DNA of 64,000 nt from Owenia fusiformis (lineage: Eukaryota > Annelida > Polychaeta > Sabellida > Oweniidae). Below, piece by piece: positions 11,276 to 22,680 of the stretch. The translations under genes were made by a program, and so were the position numbers. The notes under the pieces were generated by a model that worked only from the letters and a program-made list of their open reading frames with translations, was not told where the DNA came from and did not search any database. Position 1 is the first letter of the stretch; each line of letters starts with the position of its first letter. The DNA is taken from NCBI GenBank assembly GCA_903813345.2, contig CAIIXF020000002.1, forward strand, positions 22,954,455-23,018,454, given 5' to 3'.

Positions 11276-11801
11276 TTGCTGTGGCAGTCACCTCAGACTG
11301 CGTTTTCATATTTTCCTAGTACAACTGTCATTTGAGCAGGTGTCCAAGGCATCTTGTTTTACAACTTACTGACAACAGGAGCTATACATACACAGTCTCT
11401 TCTTTCTTTTCCTGAAAAAATAAACATAATTGAATTAGTATTTTGCAAGATATAGTGATTTTCCATTCACGTTTTTCGTATTTTGCTAGTACATCTGTCT
11501 TTTGAGCAATTGTCCAAGATATCATGTTTTACAACTAACTAACAGGGGCTATCCATACATAGTCTCTTCTTTCTTTCCTGAAAATATGAACGTAATTGGA
11601 TTAGTATTTTCCAAGATATAGTGATTTCTTTGGGTTGCGTTTTTTTGAACACCCTGTACATGATTGAAAAACACGCAGTATTAGTTGAGACAATTCTATC
11701 AATTACAGTACATGTATATTAGAAAATAAAAATCATCAATGAATTCATTGTTCGATAGAAATGCAGGAATGATCCGAATAGTTGTGATTCTTGTTTTTCA
11801 G

Positions 11802-12250
11802 GATGTTGGTCAGATGATGATGATTTTACATCTACATCGAACACAAATCAGAACATGAAGAACAATCTTACTGCAACTCAGCAACCAGGGAACCATGACA
11901 ACCATGACACACCACATAGCAATAATGAATTACCCCAAACAAATGCTTCAAATAATGAATCTGATAAAACACATAGATCTGGTAGTAGAACTGTCTCAGA
12001 TTCAACGTTCAAACAAGAAGAGTCTTCATTGGAGAAAACCCATGCTCCATCAAGTGTAAATAATTCTTCAGCGACCAGTTCGCCTGTTTCAGGGGACACA
12101 CATATTAAGAAAGCAATTGCAGAACTAAGTCAATTGGATGATATGAAGCGACAGTTTAGTGAAGAAGAAGTGAAACGTTTTCAGAAAGCAGGACAGTTAA
12201 TCGCTGCAACAACTGCTAATCCTACAAGTAGAGCATGTGCTATACTATAA
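11802..12250 (+). CDS. Terminal exon of a CaaX-box protein
   Basis: The acceptor GTTTTTCAG is strong. The frame opens with CWSDDDDF and ends with RACAIL and TAA. The middle is low-complexity (Asn, Ser, Thr, His, Gln), so probably disordered. A more regular C-terminal part, IKKAIAELSQLDDMKRQFSE to about VKRFQKAGQLIA, looks helical. The last four residues CAIL fit a CaaX prenylation signal; a final Leu usually favours geranylgeranylation. This would place the C-terminus on a membrane (inference). A polyadenylation signal AATAAA lies at 12342. The exon joins in phase to 8210-8430. Confidence 0.65.
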
Positions 12251-12341
12251 CTTCTCATTTATCCAACAAGAAGCCATAACCCTGATATTATAAAGATTAA
12301 TGTGATACTTTCACTTATTACCATCCTGACATGTTAATAGT

Positions 12342-12347
12342 AATAAA
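12342..12347 (+). terminator. Polyadenylation signal AATAAA of the CAIL gene
   Basis: AATAAA 92 bases after the stop codon at 12248-12250, the first canonical hexamer downstream. Confidence 0.4.
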
Positions 12348-12415
12348 TCATTTATCAAGCAATTCATGGTAATACATGATATTTACTGATATTCCTTTAT
12401 AAACTGAGTATATCT

Positions 12416-12623
12416 CAGGCCCGTAGCCAGGATTTGCCAAGGGGGGGTTCAGTTTTCAAAAATTTCCAGGGGGGGGTTCACATTTGACAATTTTGGCCCA
12501 AATATGGCTAAAATCACTTGAGAAGTACTAAAAATTGTGAAAAACTGCATGATTTTGAGAGAATTTTTGGCCAGGGGGGGGGATTCGCCCGAACCCTGCG
12601 AACCCCCCCTGGCTACGGGCCTG
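12416..12623. mobile_element. MITE with CAGGCCCGTAGCCAGG ends
   Basis: Ends CAGGCCCGTAGCCAGGATTT and CCTGGCTACGGGCCTG are inverted repeats, and G/C tracts (GGGGGGG, CCCCCCC) lie just inside. Half-copies or relatives with 'CCCGTAGC' or 'ATGGCCAGG' appear near 63170 and 63722. Confidence 0.65.
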
Positions 12624-12846
12624 TATCTATACATGAAAATGTTGAGATGACCAGTCAGACCATACAGTATATGATAAGGACTGCTGTATTTGGCTATTTA
12701 TAAAAAATCGTCTAATTCACAGTAAATGTCTGACCTACACTGTATTATTATTCAGAAATATAGTTTAACAAGCAATCTAATAGGGGACTTTCATTTGCCA
12801 AATTATTGGAGGATCAGATGTTTCTTAATGTTAATCTGATTGAACA

Positions 12847-12918
12847 TACAGGGTGGCCCAAAATTAGGTTTACAGAGATTGTTGAGTAACTCTGGACATG
12901 TTCTAATGGCACCCTGTA
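12847..12918. repeat. Short TA...CAGGGTGG / CACCCTG remnant
   Basis: CAGGGTGGCCCAAAATTAGG at the left and GGCACCCTGTA 70 bases later resemble the ends of the TA-flanked elements elsewhere in the window. It looks like a deletion remnant. Confidence 0.35.
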
Positions 12919-12958
12919 TTTTTTATCAATCTATGAGTTAACAATGTATGTAAACATG

Positions 12959-13067
12959 ACAAAATGCCGTCCAGAGTATTCAAAATGCCGTCCAGAGTAT
13001 TCAAAATGACGTCCAGAGTATTATAAATGCCGTCCAGAGTATTAAAAATGAGGTCCAGAGTATTCTA
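12959..13067 (+). repeat. Minisatellite, five ~21-bp units
   Basis: AAAATGCCGTCCAGAGTATTC is repeated five times with small changes (GCC to GAC or GAGG). Confidence 0.85.
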
Positions 13068-13301
13068 AACATATAAGCAATACAAGTGTGTCAAATAAAA
13101 CATAAATGATTTAACACATTGTCTGGTAATATATCAGACACTGTTCAAGCACAAGGTGGAATGACAAAAATAAGGCTTGACAGATGAAAAAAGAGCAAGA
13201 TACATGTAGTTGAATGTAAGAAGAATAGTTGACTGTGCAAGCAAACGGGTTGTGTTTTTTATAAGAATATCTTTACAAATGATACATAAATATGTGAGAC
13301 G

Positions 13302-14067
13302 TTAAGGTGCTATGGAACTTAACAGGAAATGACAAAACAGGAAGTGACAATTTTTTTTGCATTTTTAGATATTTTTTGAATAAAGATAACAGAGTTCTGG
13401 TTTGACCTCCAGTCAATTTAACTATTTCCACATATCATTTACATGACCAGGATCACAATGTGCATGGTCAGAATGACCCTAAACATGATGAAATAACCTT
13501 TTTAGCCCTTTGAAAGTGTGACTGAAAAAAAGCTAAAAGTAGGAGCGTAGGGAAGGTCACTGAACAGAATCTTTTGAATTTTTCAGAAAATGTGCCCAAT
13601 ATATTGCTCTAAATGATACAATCTTTGAAAATTTGATATCATTCATAGAAAAAGAAAAAAAAATGAAAAAACTGATTTGAAAAGCAATCTATTTTCCTTT
13701 TTATGACCGCCATTTATGTTTAAGACAATTTTCTAAAATTTCAAAGATTGTACTAGTTAGAGCATTATATTGGGCACATTTTCTGAAAAATTCAAAAGAT
13801 TCTGTTCAGTGACCTTCCCTACGCTCCTACTTATAGCTTTTTTTCAGTCACACTTTCAAAGGGCTAAAAAGGTTATTTCATCATGTTTAGGGTCGTTCTG
13901 ACCATGCACATTGTGATCCTGGTCATGTAAATGATATGTGGAAATAGTTAAATTGACTGGAGGTCAAACCAGAACTCTGTTATCTTTATTCAAAAAATAT
14001 CTAAAAATGCAAAAAAAATTGTCACTTCCTGTTTTGTCATTTCCTGTTAACTTCCATAGCACCTTAA
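13302..14067. mobile_element. Long foldback element, ~330-bp arms
   Basis: Starts TTAAGGTGCTATGGAA and ends TTCCATAGCACCTTAA. The two arms (13302-13640 and 13740-14067) are almost perfect reverse complements over their whole length, for example GTGACTGAAAAAAAGCT against AGCTTTTTTTCAGTCAC. Both ends carry TTAA, which would fit TTAA-targeting insertion (piggyBac-like). However, TTAA is part of the palindrome, so this is not proof. No coding. Confidence 0.8.
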
Positions 14068-14244
14068 TGCACTATTTTTCTACTTTACTATTACTTATAC
14101 CTGGTACATAAACATAACTATTAATTTTGCAATTTTAAAATGAAACCCATGACAGTTTGCTATTGATATTACATGATAAGTCTAGCTACAGTACAAGCCA
14201 CTGTGACCCCTCTCTCAACTTGACTACACACCTTGTGACCTTGT

Positions 14245-14375
14245 CATGACATAATGTTGTGGTCTCCAATTTTATGTGACGCCGGTTCGGCAGTTGATAT
14301 TCAGGGATTGGCATCTAGCGCTCGGCGTCTATAACAAATGGCAGGTGGTGACATTTTGCTTGTTAATGTCTTGTT
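14245..14375. mobile_element. Deletion derivative of the 9541-11275 element
   Basis: Contains TTGTGGTCTCCAATTTTATG, a GGCGTCTATAACAAATGG segment and GGTGGTGACATTTTGCTTGT, that is, the two ends of the large element without its tandem array. Confidence 0.55.
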
Positions 14376-14885
14376 AGGATGAGAAGGGGAGGGCGGGTCA
14401 CAAAGACTTGTAGCTAGACTATACATGATAGTACTATAGTATATGATTTTTCTATAAAGATACATGTTTGTGCCAGTAGTTAGTAATTACCTGTTTCAAC
14501 AACGGTCGTAACGGAATCTACCTGAACTAGAAATCACTTTTTCAAATTTGACATACAACATGTTTACATTCATATATAATTTTGAATGTATTATATTGTA
14601 TCTTTTATCACCACAGATATATTGTAGAGTTGATGGCGATGCGACTTGCTCTTGAATATTGATATTACGTATGTCTATTTTGAGACTCAGATACCACTGA
14701 CCTCATATAACATATAACTATTTTATATTTGTTTATGAGAATCATGTATATATACTTTTATCATATACTTGTACTGTGATATGTAATAGTTACTAATCTA
14801 TTTTACAATAATATCAGCAGTTTACTATGCTTGTAGATACAATAAATATTATTATTTACCGAACTTTATGTATACATGCCCATTT

Positions 14886-16252
14886 CAACCCGGAATAGCC
14901 TGACTACGGTAAAGTCAGATGCCGTTGTCACAAATGACGGACATAACCGTCGCTTCAATTAGATTTTCATGAATTGGAACAACAATCAATCAAAGTGTCT
15001 TAATACTCATTATACAGTTAATAATGTTCTACCATCGAAATAAAGTCTTTAATTTAACCGATCAAAATGACAAACGGGACAACGGACACTGTAATTACCA
15101 TATGCCGTTGTCTTCCTAAATTACTCAAAGGAGCACGTGGGTTATCGCAAACAATTTCAGAAGGTTATATCTTGGATTATGACTATTTTCTGACAATGAA
15201 GACAAATTTATCTTTTAGATCAATTCATTATCTCAAAGAAAATTATGCACAGTAATAATAAACTCAAACTAACTCGGAGATATTTAACTAGCAATTAACC
15301 CATCAACACACTTTTTGACCCCATTTTGAAGATGTTGACCCCATTTTCACCAAAAATGCAATCATTTTTTTGAATGTTTAATGCATTACTATTCTTTATT
15401 TTGATGTATCAAATAGTTCTTGAAAGAAAAACTTAATTGCATTAAGATAAGTGTTCCCCATGTTATTTCTCCATTGAAAAATCTCATGCTATCCATTGGT
15501 TTCAGTTCATTTTGGTCATCCAAATTGAATATCTTTAAAGTCCCTGGAGCAATCAAATTTTCCTTTTAGGAAATCGAACATGTCTCAAAGCACATTCTAA
15601 TTATGCATTCAACAATATAATAATAGGTTGCATTTTTGGTGAAAATTAGGTCAACATTTTTGTAAAAGTATGTTGATTGGTCCATTGCCCCTTCAATATC
15701 ACTTAGGTCTGATTAACTAAATTATCATTATATATACTTTTCTTGAAGATAATGAATGGATCTAAAAGATACACCCATATTCATGATCAAAAAATATTCA
15801 TAATTCAAGTTAGAATCGTTTGAAATTGTTTGCGATAACCTACGTGCTCCTTTAGATTCCGTTGTCATTGACGATATCGAAGACGCTTTATTGTGGCGAT
15901 TCACGACCCAATTTGATCGAAAATGGGATTTCATATGATGCATTATCACAAGAGCTTAGTGCATGTACCGAATTAGCCACGGTAACACGGGGGTAAAGCA
16001 GACCCGATGATGCAATGAGCTTGCTCGGCGGTATCATGACTGTGTAACGGGTCTTAATGTATAAGTGTGCTCGGCGGTAGGTTCAAACAACGCGGATCCT
16101 CAAAGCATGTGCTCATGGTATATTCGTGTTTTAACACCCGTGGATAAAATCCCATGAAATGAGGACCAAGTGATTGAACAGTTGAAGGGACGGTTATGTC
16201 CGCCATTTGTGACAACGGTGTCTGACTTTACCGTAGTCGGGCTATTCCGGTG
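14886..16252. mobile_element. 1.37-kb foldback element with ~80-bp terminal inverted repeats
   Basis: The left end CCGGAATAGCCTGACTACGG and the right end CCGTAGTCGGGCTATTCCGG are inverted. The match continues through GTTGTCACAAATGACGGACA. Subterminal segments are also inverted copies (15110-15250 against 15725-15880, and 15320-15360 against 15620-15660). The two similar short peptides seen on opposite strands are by-products of this symmetry. A diverged end copy lies at 35915-35985. Confidence 0.7.
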
Positions 16253-17750
16253 TGCATTTGTCATCTATGTTGCTTTTACATTGCTCATTAAGGGTTCAAT
16301 AAACAGTAAAACAGTGAAGAGTGAGTTTTTATATTGTATTATATCATATCATATGATAATATTAGAATATTATTACACAATATATTAGGATATTGTGACT
16401 TAACTACAGTATGTGTGTACGCACAATGCTGGTTCCAATATAATATCATATGACATTATATTGAAATATGTGATATCATTCCTCGGAACCTAAACATGAC
16501 TAGGCAAATTAAAACCAAAAATAAAAATAGTCTTAACTTCAAAATGTCATGTCATATTGCAAATTGACCTTATGGCAAATTTTGGGTCAAGACACGAATA
16601 ATGGTTTTCAAAGCATGAAAAGACTCGACTTAATAATATTTATGTGAACAACAGCGCCACAATAAATTATGTCACCTACATCTTGCCATTAAAAAGTTCA
16701 AAAGGAAGTGCGTAACCTGAATGAAATAAGTTCAACAGTTAATGAAGTATAAATATATATATATATCATATATTATAAGTATATTTTACAGGTTTTTGAC
16801 TTCATGAAACATGCTCACGTCAACGTACTAGTAAATATTAATTCTGACATTTTTTGTTTTGCTTCACGGCTTCTCAAATATTAATAACGTTTTGCTAATG
16901 TGTTTGTGTAATATTTTTCATTTTGTACTAAATAAAAGGCATTAATACAGATTTCAACCTAATTTAAACTCAACCATTATACATGGACTATAATTCATCC
17001 ATAGCTTACGACGTATTTTCCATCCAATGACACAACCACTGTTGATGTTATCGCATGTTTTTCAATGTGATACACATCGAATTTTTCTGTTTCACAGACA
17101 CATGTTATGATAAAATGAGACATATTCTTTGAAATCCTCACCTGATATCCCCAAATCCTTTCATTTCATCACAGTGAAGACCCCCCCCATAGGTGCTAAG
17201 AGGATACTCGATATACTACTCAAAAACGTAGATCTATTCGTCCCTGCCATCTTCCACTGATAATGATGATAATGTATGCGGGGATCATTTAGAAAAGCAT
17301 AGCCAGGGGGAGCTGGGGGAGCATTTTTTCACCATTCTGAGCACTTTTCCCATGAATTCCTAGCCAAAAGTATTAAAAAGCTCCCCCCTTTGCAAATTAA
17401 AGCTCCCCCTTGGTTACGGGTTATTCAACATTCTGAGCACTTTTCTCATGCCAAAACTATTAAAAAGCCCCCCCCCCCCCCCCTGGTTACGAGTATGACA
17501 TGTGTTATGATATTGCATGATGAACTCATTAAACCAATAATGATGAACAACTCTCTAATTCACAACATCTCACAATATTAATACGTTTTCTGGTCACATT
17601 TATTTTCCTTTCATTGCAATTCCTTTTTTGCATGATTAAACAACATGCTCAAACTTGGGATTCATGATTAATGAAGTGTTTTTGTCTTGGTATAATTTCT
17701 GATACTGATTCACTTTATTTACCAATCTAGTGCATATTTATACATTTATA
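16253..17750. other. Intergenic, only repeat fragments
   Basis: AT-rich DNA with an AT dinucleotide stretch near 16755, C tracts near 17185 and 17467, and two copies of a CTCCCC..GGTTACG piece near 17385-17490. No gene seen. Confidence 0.45.
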
Positions 17751-17779
17751 TTAAATACATTTATTTTCACACCCTTGGA

Positions 17780-18400
17780 TAAACTTCTCTCTGGATTGAT
17801 TTTTATCACAATCTTGTTTGAGACTTTTTACTTGAGTACATGGTAGAAATGCCTAAACTGTCAAACTACTATTGTGTTAGAAGAAATATTACAGTTAGAA
17901 TTTACAATGGGTGATTTTTGTTTTCAGGTGTTTGAATGCAAATATTGTTTGTAAATAAAGATTAACTTGTACATATGCTATACATTAGTATTCATTATTT
18001 GATAGATTGTTTTTCATCGGAAATGAACATGCACACATTGATTGATTTCAAGGAAACTCTCCCATGAGATTTTACTAAAATGACTATTATAGAAATGTAG
18101 AACTGTAAAATACCATTGAAAGGAACATTATTAAGTTACATTTTCATGATATGTGCATTTTTATTTTCAGGTGGTCGAATGTATATTTTAACATGTTTTT
18201 AATGTCAAATTGTTATCATAGTCTGCTAAAAAACAGGATATATTGCTTAAAATAATTTACCATCCAATTAACTGTGGAACTACTCATACTTCTTTAAAAC
18301 CTGCCTTATTGGAATATGTACCTAATATGGTGCATTTTTGTTTTGAGCAGAACAAATCAAATTAATTCAGTTCATTCATTTAGCATCTATTATCATTTTG
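17780..18400 (+). repeat. Degenerate ~240-bp repeats upstream of the LINE frame
   Basis: The segment GGTGATTTTTGTTTTCAGGTGTTTGAATG near 17910 recurs as a diverged form near 18150 and again near 18330, with similar spacing before the reading frame. This looks like tandem 5' repeats of the retrotransposon, possibly promoter monomers. Low conservation makes this tentative. Confidence 0.4.
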
Positions 18401-18403
18401 GTT

Positions 18404-20980
18404 ATGTCTAGAAATATAGAGGTTATGAAATGGCAGATGTTTCCATTTTATGAGGCAACACCAATTGAATTTCTTGACTTAGCACCTTCTTTAATTCCAA
18501 CCAATGATTATGAAAGTCTTATTTTTAATCCACTGACTTTAGAAAAGAGACAGAAGGATGAACCTCTCACTGCACATGATTTTGAAATAAATCAATCAGT
18601 TAATCAGTGCAACTACAATAATATTGATCAATTTAACTATCACTTACAAAAATCAAATGATCTTAGCATGTTACACATCAACATGAGGAGTGTATCTAAA
18701 AATCAATGGAAATTCCATAATATGTTGCAATTGTTAAAAAATAATCTTTCAATTATTGGTATGACTGAAACATGGCTTACATCAAACTTAGAGCCTATTT
18801 ATGAGGAAAATGATTCTAATTATAATAGTATTTTTAACTCTAGGAAAGATAGACCAGGGGGTGGTGTTGCACTTCATATTTTAAAAGGCATTGACTTTAA
18901 ACAAAGGGATGACCTCAAATTAGATTATAAAGCATGTGAATCACTATCTATTGAAATTCCTAGAAAAAATGAGAAAAATATGATTATTACTATAATATAT
19001 AGACCACCAAATACAGACATGGCATCTTTTCTTGAAAGTTTTGAGAGTCTTCTTTCTAAAATTGATAGGGAACTTAAAATTTCTTTTATAATGGGTGATT
19101 TCAACATTGATTTACTTAAAACTGAAAGTGATGCACAAACGTTGAATTTTCTTAATCTATTATACTCCCAATCTTACAACCCATTGATTTTTAAACCTAC
19201 TAGAATAACAGAAAAAAGTGCTACGCTTATTGATAATATCTTTTCTAATTCAAATAATGTAATCAAAAGTGGTCTTCTTTCATTTCCCATTTCTGATCAC
19301 CATCCTATCTTTGCCCTTACATCACACCATCAAAATGTTTGTGAAAATAAACAAATCACTTTTAGGAAATATCCATTGAGTGCGATCAATAATTTTAGTG
19401 ATTCATTGAAAGATATAGATTGGACAGGTATAATTAATGAAAAGGTTGATGTAAATGTGGCTTATAATTTGTTTGCAGACAAAATTAGTAGAAAATATGA
19501 TGAACATTTCCCTGTAAAAGTCAAAAATACAAAAATTCACAAGAACCCAATTAAGCCTTGGCTCTCACATGGTATACTAACATCTGTGAAACAGAAGAAT
19601 AAACTTTATCGAAATACTTTGAAACACCCAACGAAACAGAATCAAGCTGAATACAAAACTTTTCGAAACAAACTCCATAAATTAATCCGTAAACCAGAAA
19701 GGAAATATTTTTGTGATAGATTTACTGAAACAAGCAATAATATCAAGAATACTTGGTCAGTTATAAATGATTTACTTCACCGCAAAAAATGTGATTCAGT
19801 TTTTCCAGATAAATTTTATGATGGAGATGATACTTTGACTGATAGAAAAGATATTGCTAATCATTTTAACAGATTTTTTTCTAATGTTGGACCTACATTA
19901 GCATCAAAGATAAGTTCAAAAACGTCCCCTTTAACATTTATGGAAATCAATGAATCTTCTTTAGAACTTACTCCTGTGAGTAAGAATGAAATCGGAAATT
20001 TAATGTCAGTTTTAAAAGATTGCTCACCAGGCCTAGATGAATTCAAACCAATAGTAGTTAAACACGCAAGAAATAACTTACTTTTACCATTTGTTCATAT
20101 AGCAAACTTATCTATCCATACAGGGGTTTTTCCCACTAAGTTGAAAACAGCCAAAGTTATCCCACTTTTTAAAAAAGGAAACACTTCAAAATTTTCAAAC
20201 TATAGACCCATATCTCTACTTAGTGTCTTTTCTAAACTCTTAGAACAGATCATGAAAAATAGATTAATAGCATTTATTGAAACATACAAACTTTTATTCA
20301 AAAATCAGTTTGGTTTTAGAAAACATTATTCAACTTATATGGCAATCCTCTCCTTCTTGGAAGAAGTGAGGATATCTCTAGATAAAAGCTCAACTCATGC
20401 TATTGGAATATTTTTAGATTTATCGAAAGCCTTCGATACAGTAAATCATGAAATTCTTCTAAAAAAACTTGAAAATTTTGGAATTCGCAATGTTGCAAAA
20501 AATTGGTTCGAAAGCTATTTATCGGATAGAAAAATCATTACTTCTTTTAACAACACTCTATCTGAAGAAAATATTATCACTTGTGGTGTACCTCAAGGGT
20601 CTGTTTTAGGCCCCATCTTATTCATTCTCTATATAAATGATTTACATAAGGTTTCAAATATTCTTAAATTTACTATTTTCGCAGATGATACAAATATCTT
20701 ATGTTCAAACAAAAATCTTCATGATCTATATAGAAATGTAAATTTAGAAATGGAAAAGACATTAGAATGGTTCAAATCAAATAAACTTTCTTTGAATATA
20801 GACAAGACAAATTATATGCTATTTACAAGATCAAAGTTAAATATTGATGAAAATCAAGATTTTAATTTAAAAATAGGGGGTAATATTCTTAATAGAGTAA
20901 TGCATACGAATTTTCTGGGAGTAACAATTGATTGTAAATTAAAATGGAATGAACACATAAATAAGGTTATACCTTTTTGA
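18404..20980 (+). pseudogene. LINE ORF2: endonuclease plus reverse transcriptase (Jockey/CR1-like group)
   Basis: About 858 codons from the first ATG. The apurinic-type endonuclease occupies roughly residues 85-310: HINMRSV, the catalytic TETWL, GDFNIDLL and SDHHPIF. The reverse transcriptase occupies roughly 520-790: KVIPLFKKG, YRPISLL, FLDLSKAFDTVNH, GVPQGSVLGPILF and the active site FADDTN. The late motif KLSLNIDKTNYMLF follows. The frame closes at 20980 right after EHINKV. The usual thumb segment is absent, and the C-terminal part resumes in another frame at 20977. This implies an internal deletion of perhaps 40-50 codons plus a frameshift, so the copy is dead. ORF1 was not found. Clade assignment is by motif style only. 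Confidence 0.85.
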
Positions 20981-21396
20981 ATAAATTGCTTTTGTTACAA
21001 AAACGTGCAGTGAGAATAATCACAAATTCTGACTTTTTAGCACATAGCCCACCTCTTTTTAAACAACTCAATTTTCTAGATATTGTTGACATACATAAGC
21101 TTGAAGTTGCAAAATTTCTTTATCAATACACAACAAAACCCGATGGCTTTCCTTTTGACATATTTGAAAATTATTTTACTCCAAATTTAATATTTCACGA
21201 ACATGAGACAAGATTCCAAAATTGTCTTCACATGAAAAAATTTAGAACAAGTATAGGTCAACACTCAATAAAATATTCAGGTGCTCAGCTTTGGAATAAT
21301 CTGCCAACTTCCTTGAAAACATCACCTTCCATTTACTGTTTTAAAAAGAATTTTAAAATCCATATGACATCAACATATGATGAACTGAATTACTGA
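20977..21396 (+). pseudogene. C-terminal part of the same LINE ORF2, out of frame
   Basis: About 139 codons starting NKLLLLQKRAVRII, the conserved LQKRAVR block typical of this LINE group. It is followed by LWNNLPTSLKTSPS and a short FKKNFK tail. It overlaps the preceding frame by four bases in a different frame, so it is the continuation of a broken gene and not a separate one. Confidence 0.8.
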
Positions 21397-21800
21397 CAAA
21401 CATATATGTAGATTTTATATATTGTTATCAATTTTATTCTCTTTTTACTGAGTAAATATTCTTAATTGGTCTTTTTTCTCATTTCCATGTGACTCAGGTT
21501 AATATTTAAATGTTTTCACGCTGATACACTTATTTAAAGTGTCAAGTGTTATTATGTATTTGATTTTAATTTAGAGAATACATATTTTTAATAAAAAAAA
21601 AAAAAAAATGTTAAACATTTTTAAATCTGACCTGGAAAGTGAACGGTCATATTTGAATAATGTACCTATCCAAAATAACACATTTCTTTAAAAAAGATTA
21701 ACTCAAATATTTTTTTACTAATCGCCATTTGTACATGTTGTATTTAATGTTCCTCAGTCTTTCTATATGACTAATAAATTCATTTGAATTTGAAACAATA
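21397..21800 (+). mobile_element. LINE 3' untranslated region and tail
   Basis: AT-rich sequence with an A-run at 21592-21608 and a final ATTCATTTGAATTTGAAAC near 21778-21796. The 3' end is placed by eye. Confidence 0.5.
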
Positions 21801-22053
21801 TTCAAGTTTCACGATTTATCGTGTTTCAACTTGAAGCTAAACATTTTGCTTCCCCACAAATCAATGACATGACATTTACATATAGTTATACAATATTTAT
21901 ATAGTAAATTACAATTAATGCTTTTATATTTTTTATATACTAACTATCGTGCAATCAAATACTTTCCCTTTTCAAATAGCTCCAGACGTTGATTAAAACG
22001 TTTTATAAATTAGTCAATACATTTTAGTTTATTTAGAGAATCATATCTACTTT

Positions 22054-22132
22054 ACAGTGGAGACGACGGGCTCAATTGCCGTCTCATATTGCAATTGAAC
22101 GACGATACAGCAATTGCCCATCGTCTCCACTG
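22054..22132. repeat. Perfect-ended short hairpin CAGTGGAGACGA...TCGTCTCCACTG
   Basis: A 79-bp inverted repeat with arms CAGTGGAGACGACGGGC / GCCCATCGTCTCCACTG (imperfect inside). Inside, CAATTGCCGTC and CAATTGAACGACG elements recur. Likely a tiny MITE. Confidence 0.55.
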
Positions 22133-22680
22133 CTTTATAGCCATTTATAAAGCAAAAAATGCTTTTTATCCTCAACTTCGCCCCCTTTTTGCAAATCATG
22201 TTTAGTGCCATCTTTTTCTTTTTCCCGTGTCTTGTATCAATTCTTAAATTATGATACTATATTTGCCATGCTGCTCGGCTGGGAACAAATCAATTGCCTG
22301 CTTGCAGATAGCAAAATCTGATGGTCAATGACAAAGAGGCACCAATTATTCCAACACAAAAACATATTCAGCAAGCCAAAACCTTTTAATTTTATCTGGA
22401 TTTCGAAGCTCTAATTGCACCCTGAAAAAATAAAAATGCAACATGATTGAATACGAGTTTAAATAAACCGACATGACATATATTCATTATTGATACATTC
22501 ATTTATTTATAGACAAATTTATTTTCCTGATAAATAATCATCACAATATGTAAATGATGTCATGGTATTTTTTCCCCAAGCTTCAATAGTTTCAGAAAAG
22601 AAAATTAATGTTTAAGTGTACTAACAAAATAAGTTTATAGTGATAATGGAATTTCTCAGATAAGCCTTAATTAAGCTGTT
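22133..22680. other. Intergenic, nothing recognised
   Basis: AT-rich. No exon or element defined. Confidence 0.4.

Larger units (their letters stand above)
8599..11656. mobile_element. TA-flanked DNA element with ~55-bp terminal inverted repeats
   Basis: The left end CAGGGTGTTCAAAAAAACGC is matched by the reverse complement at 11600-11656. Identity runs on through AACCCAAAGAAATCACTATA and beyond, and the element is flanked by TA on both sides. This pattern fits Tc1/mariner-type insertion. It fills most of the intron between the two CAIL-gene exons. There is no transposase frame inside. It contains a nested repeat-array element (9541-11275) and two direct copies of a ~130-bp piece with AGTCTCTTCTTTCTTT near 11395 and 11560, so it is non-autonomous. 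Confidence 0.75.

Noticed and set aside
15067-15949. Two similar short peptides on opposite strands (15067-15255 and 15728-15949)
   Set aside because: They are the two inverted arms of one foldback element, so the similarity is at DNA level.
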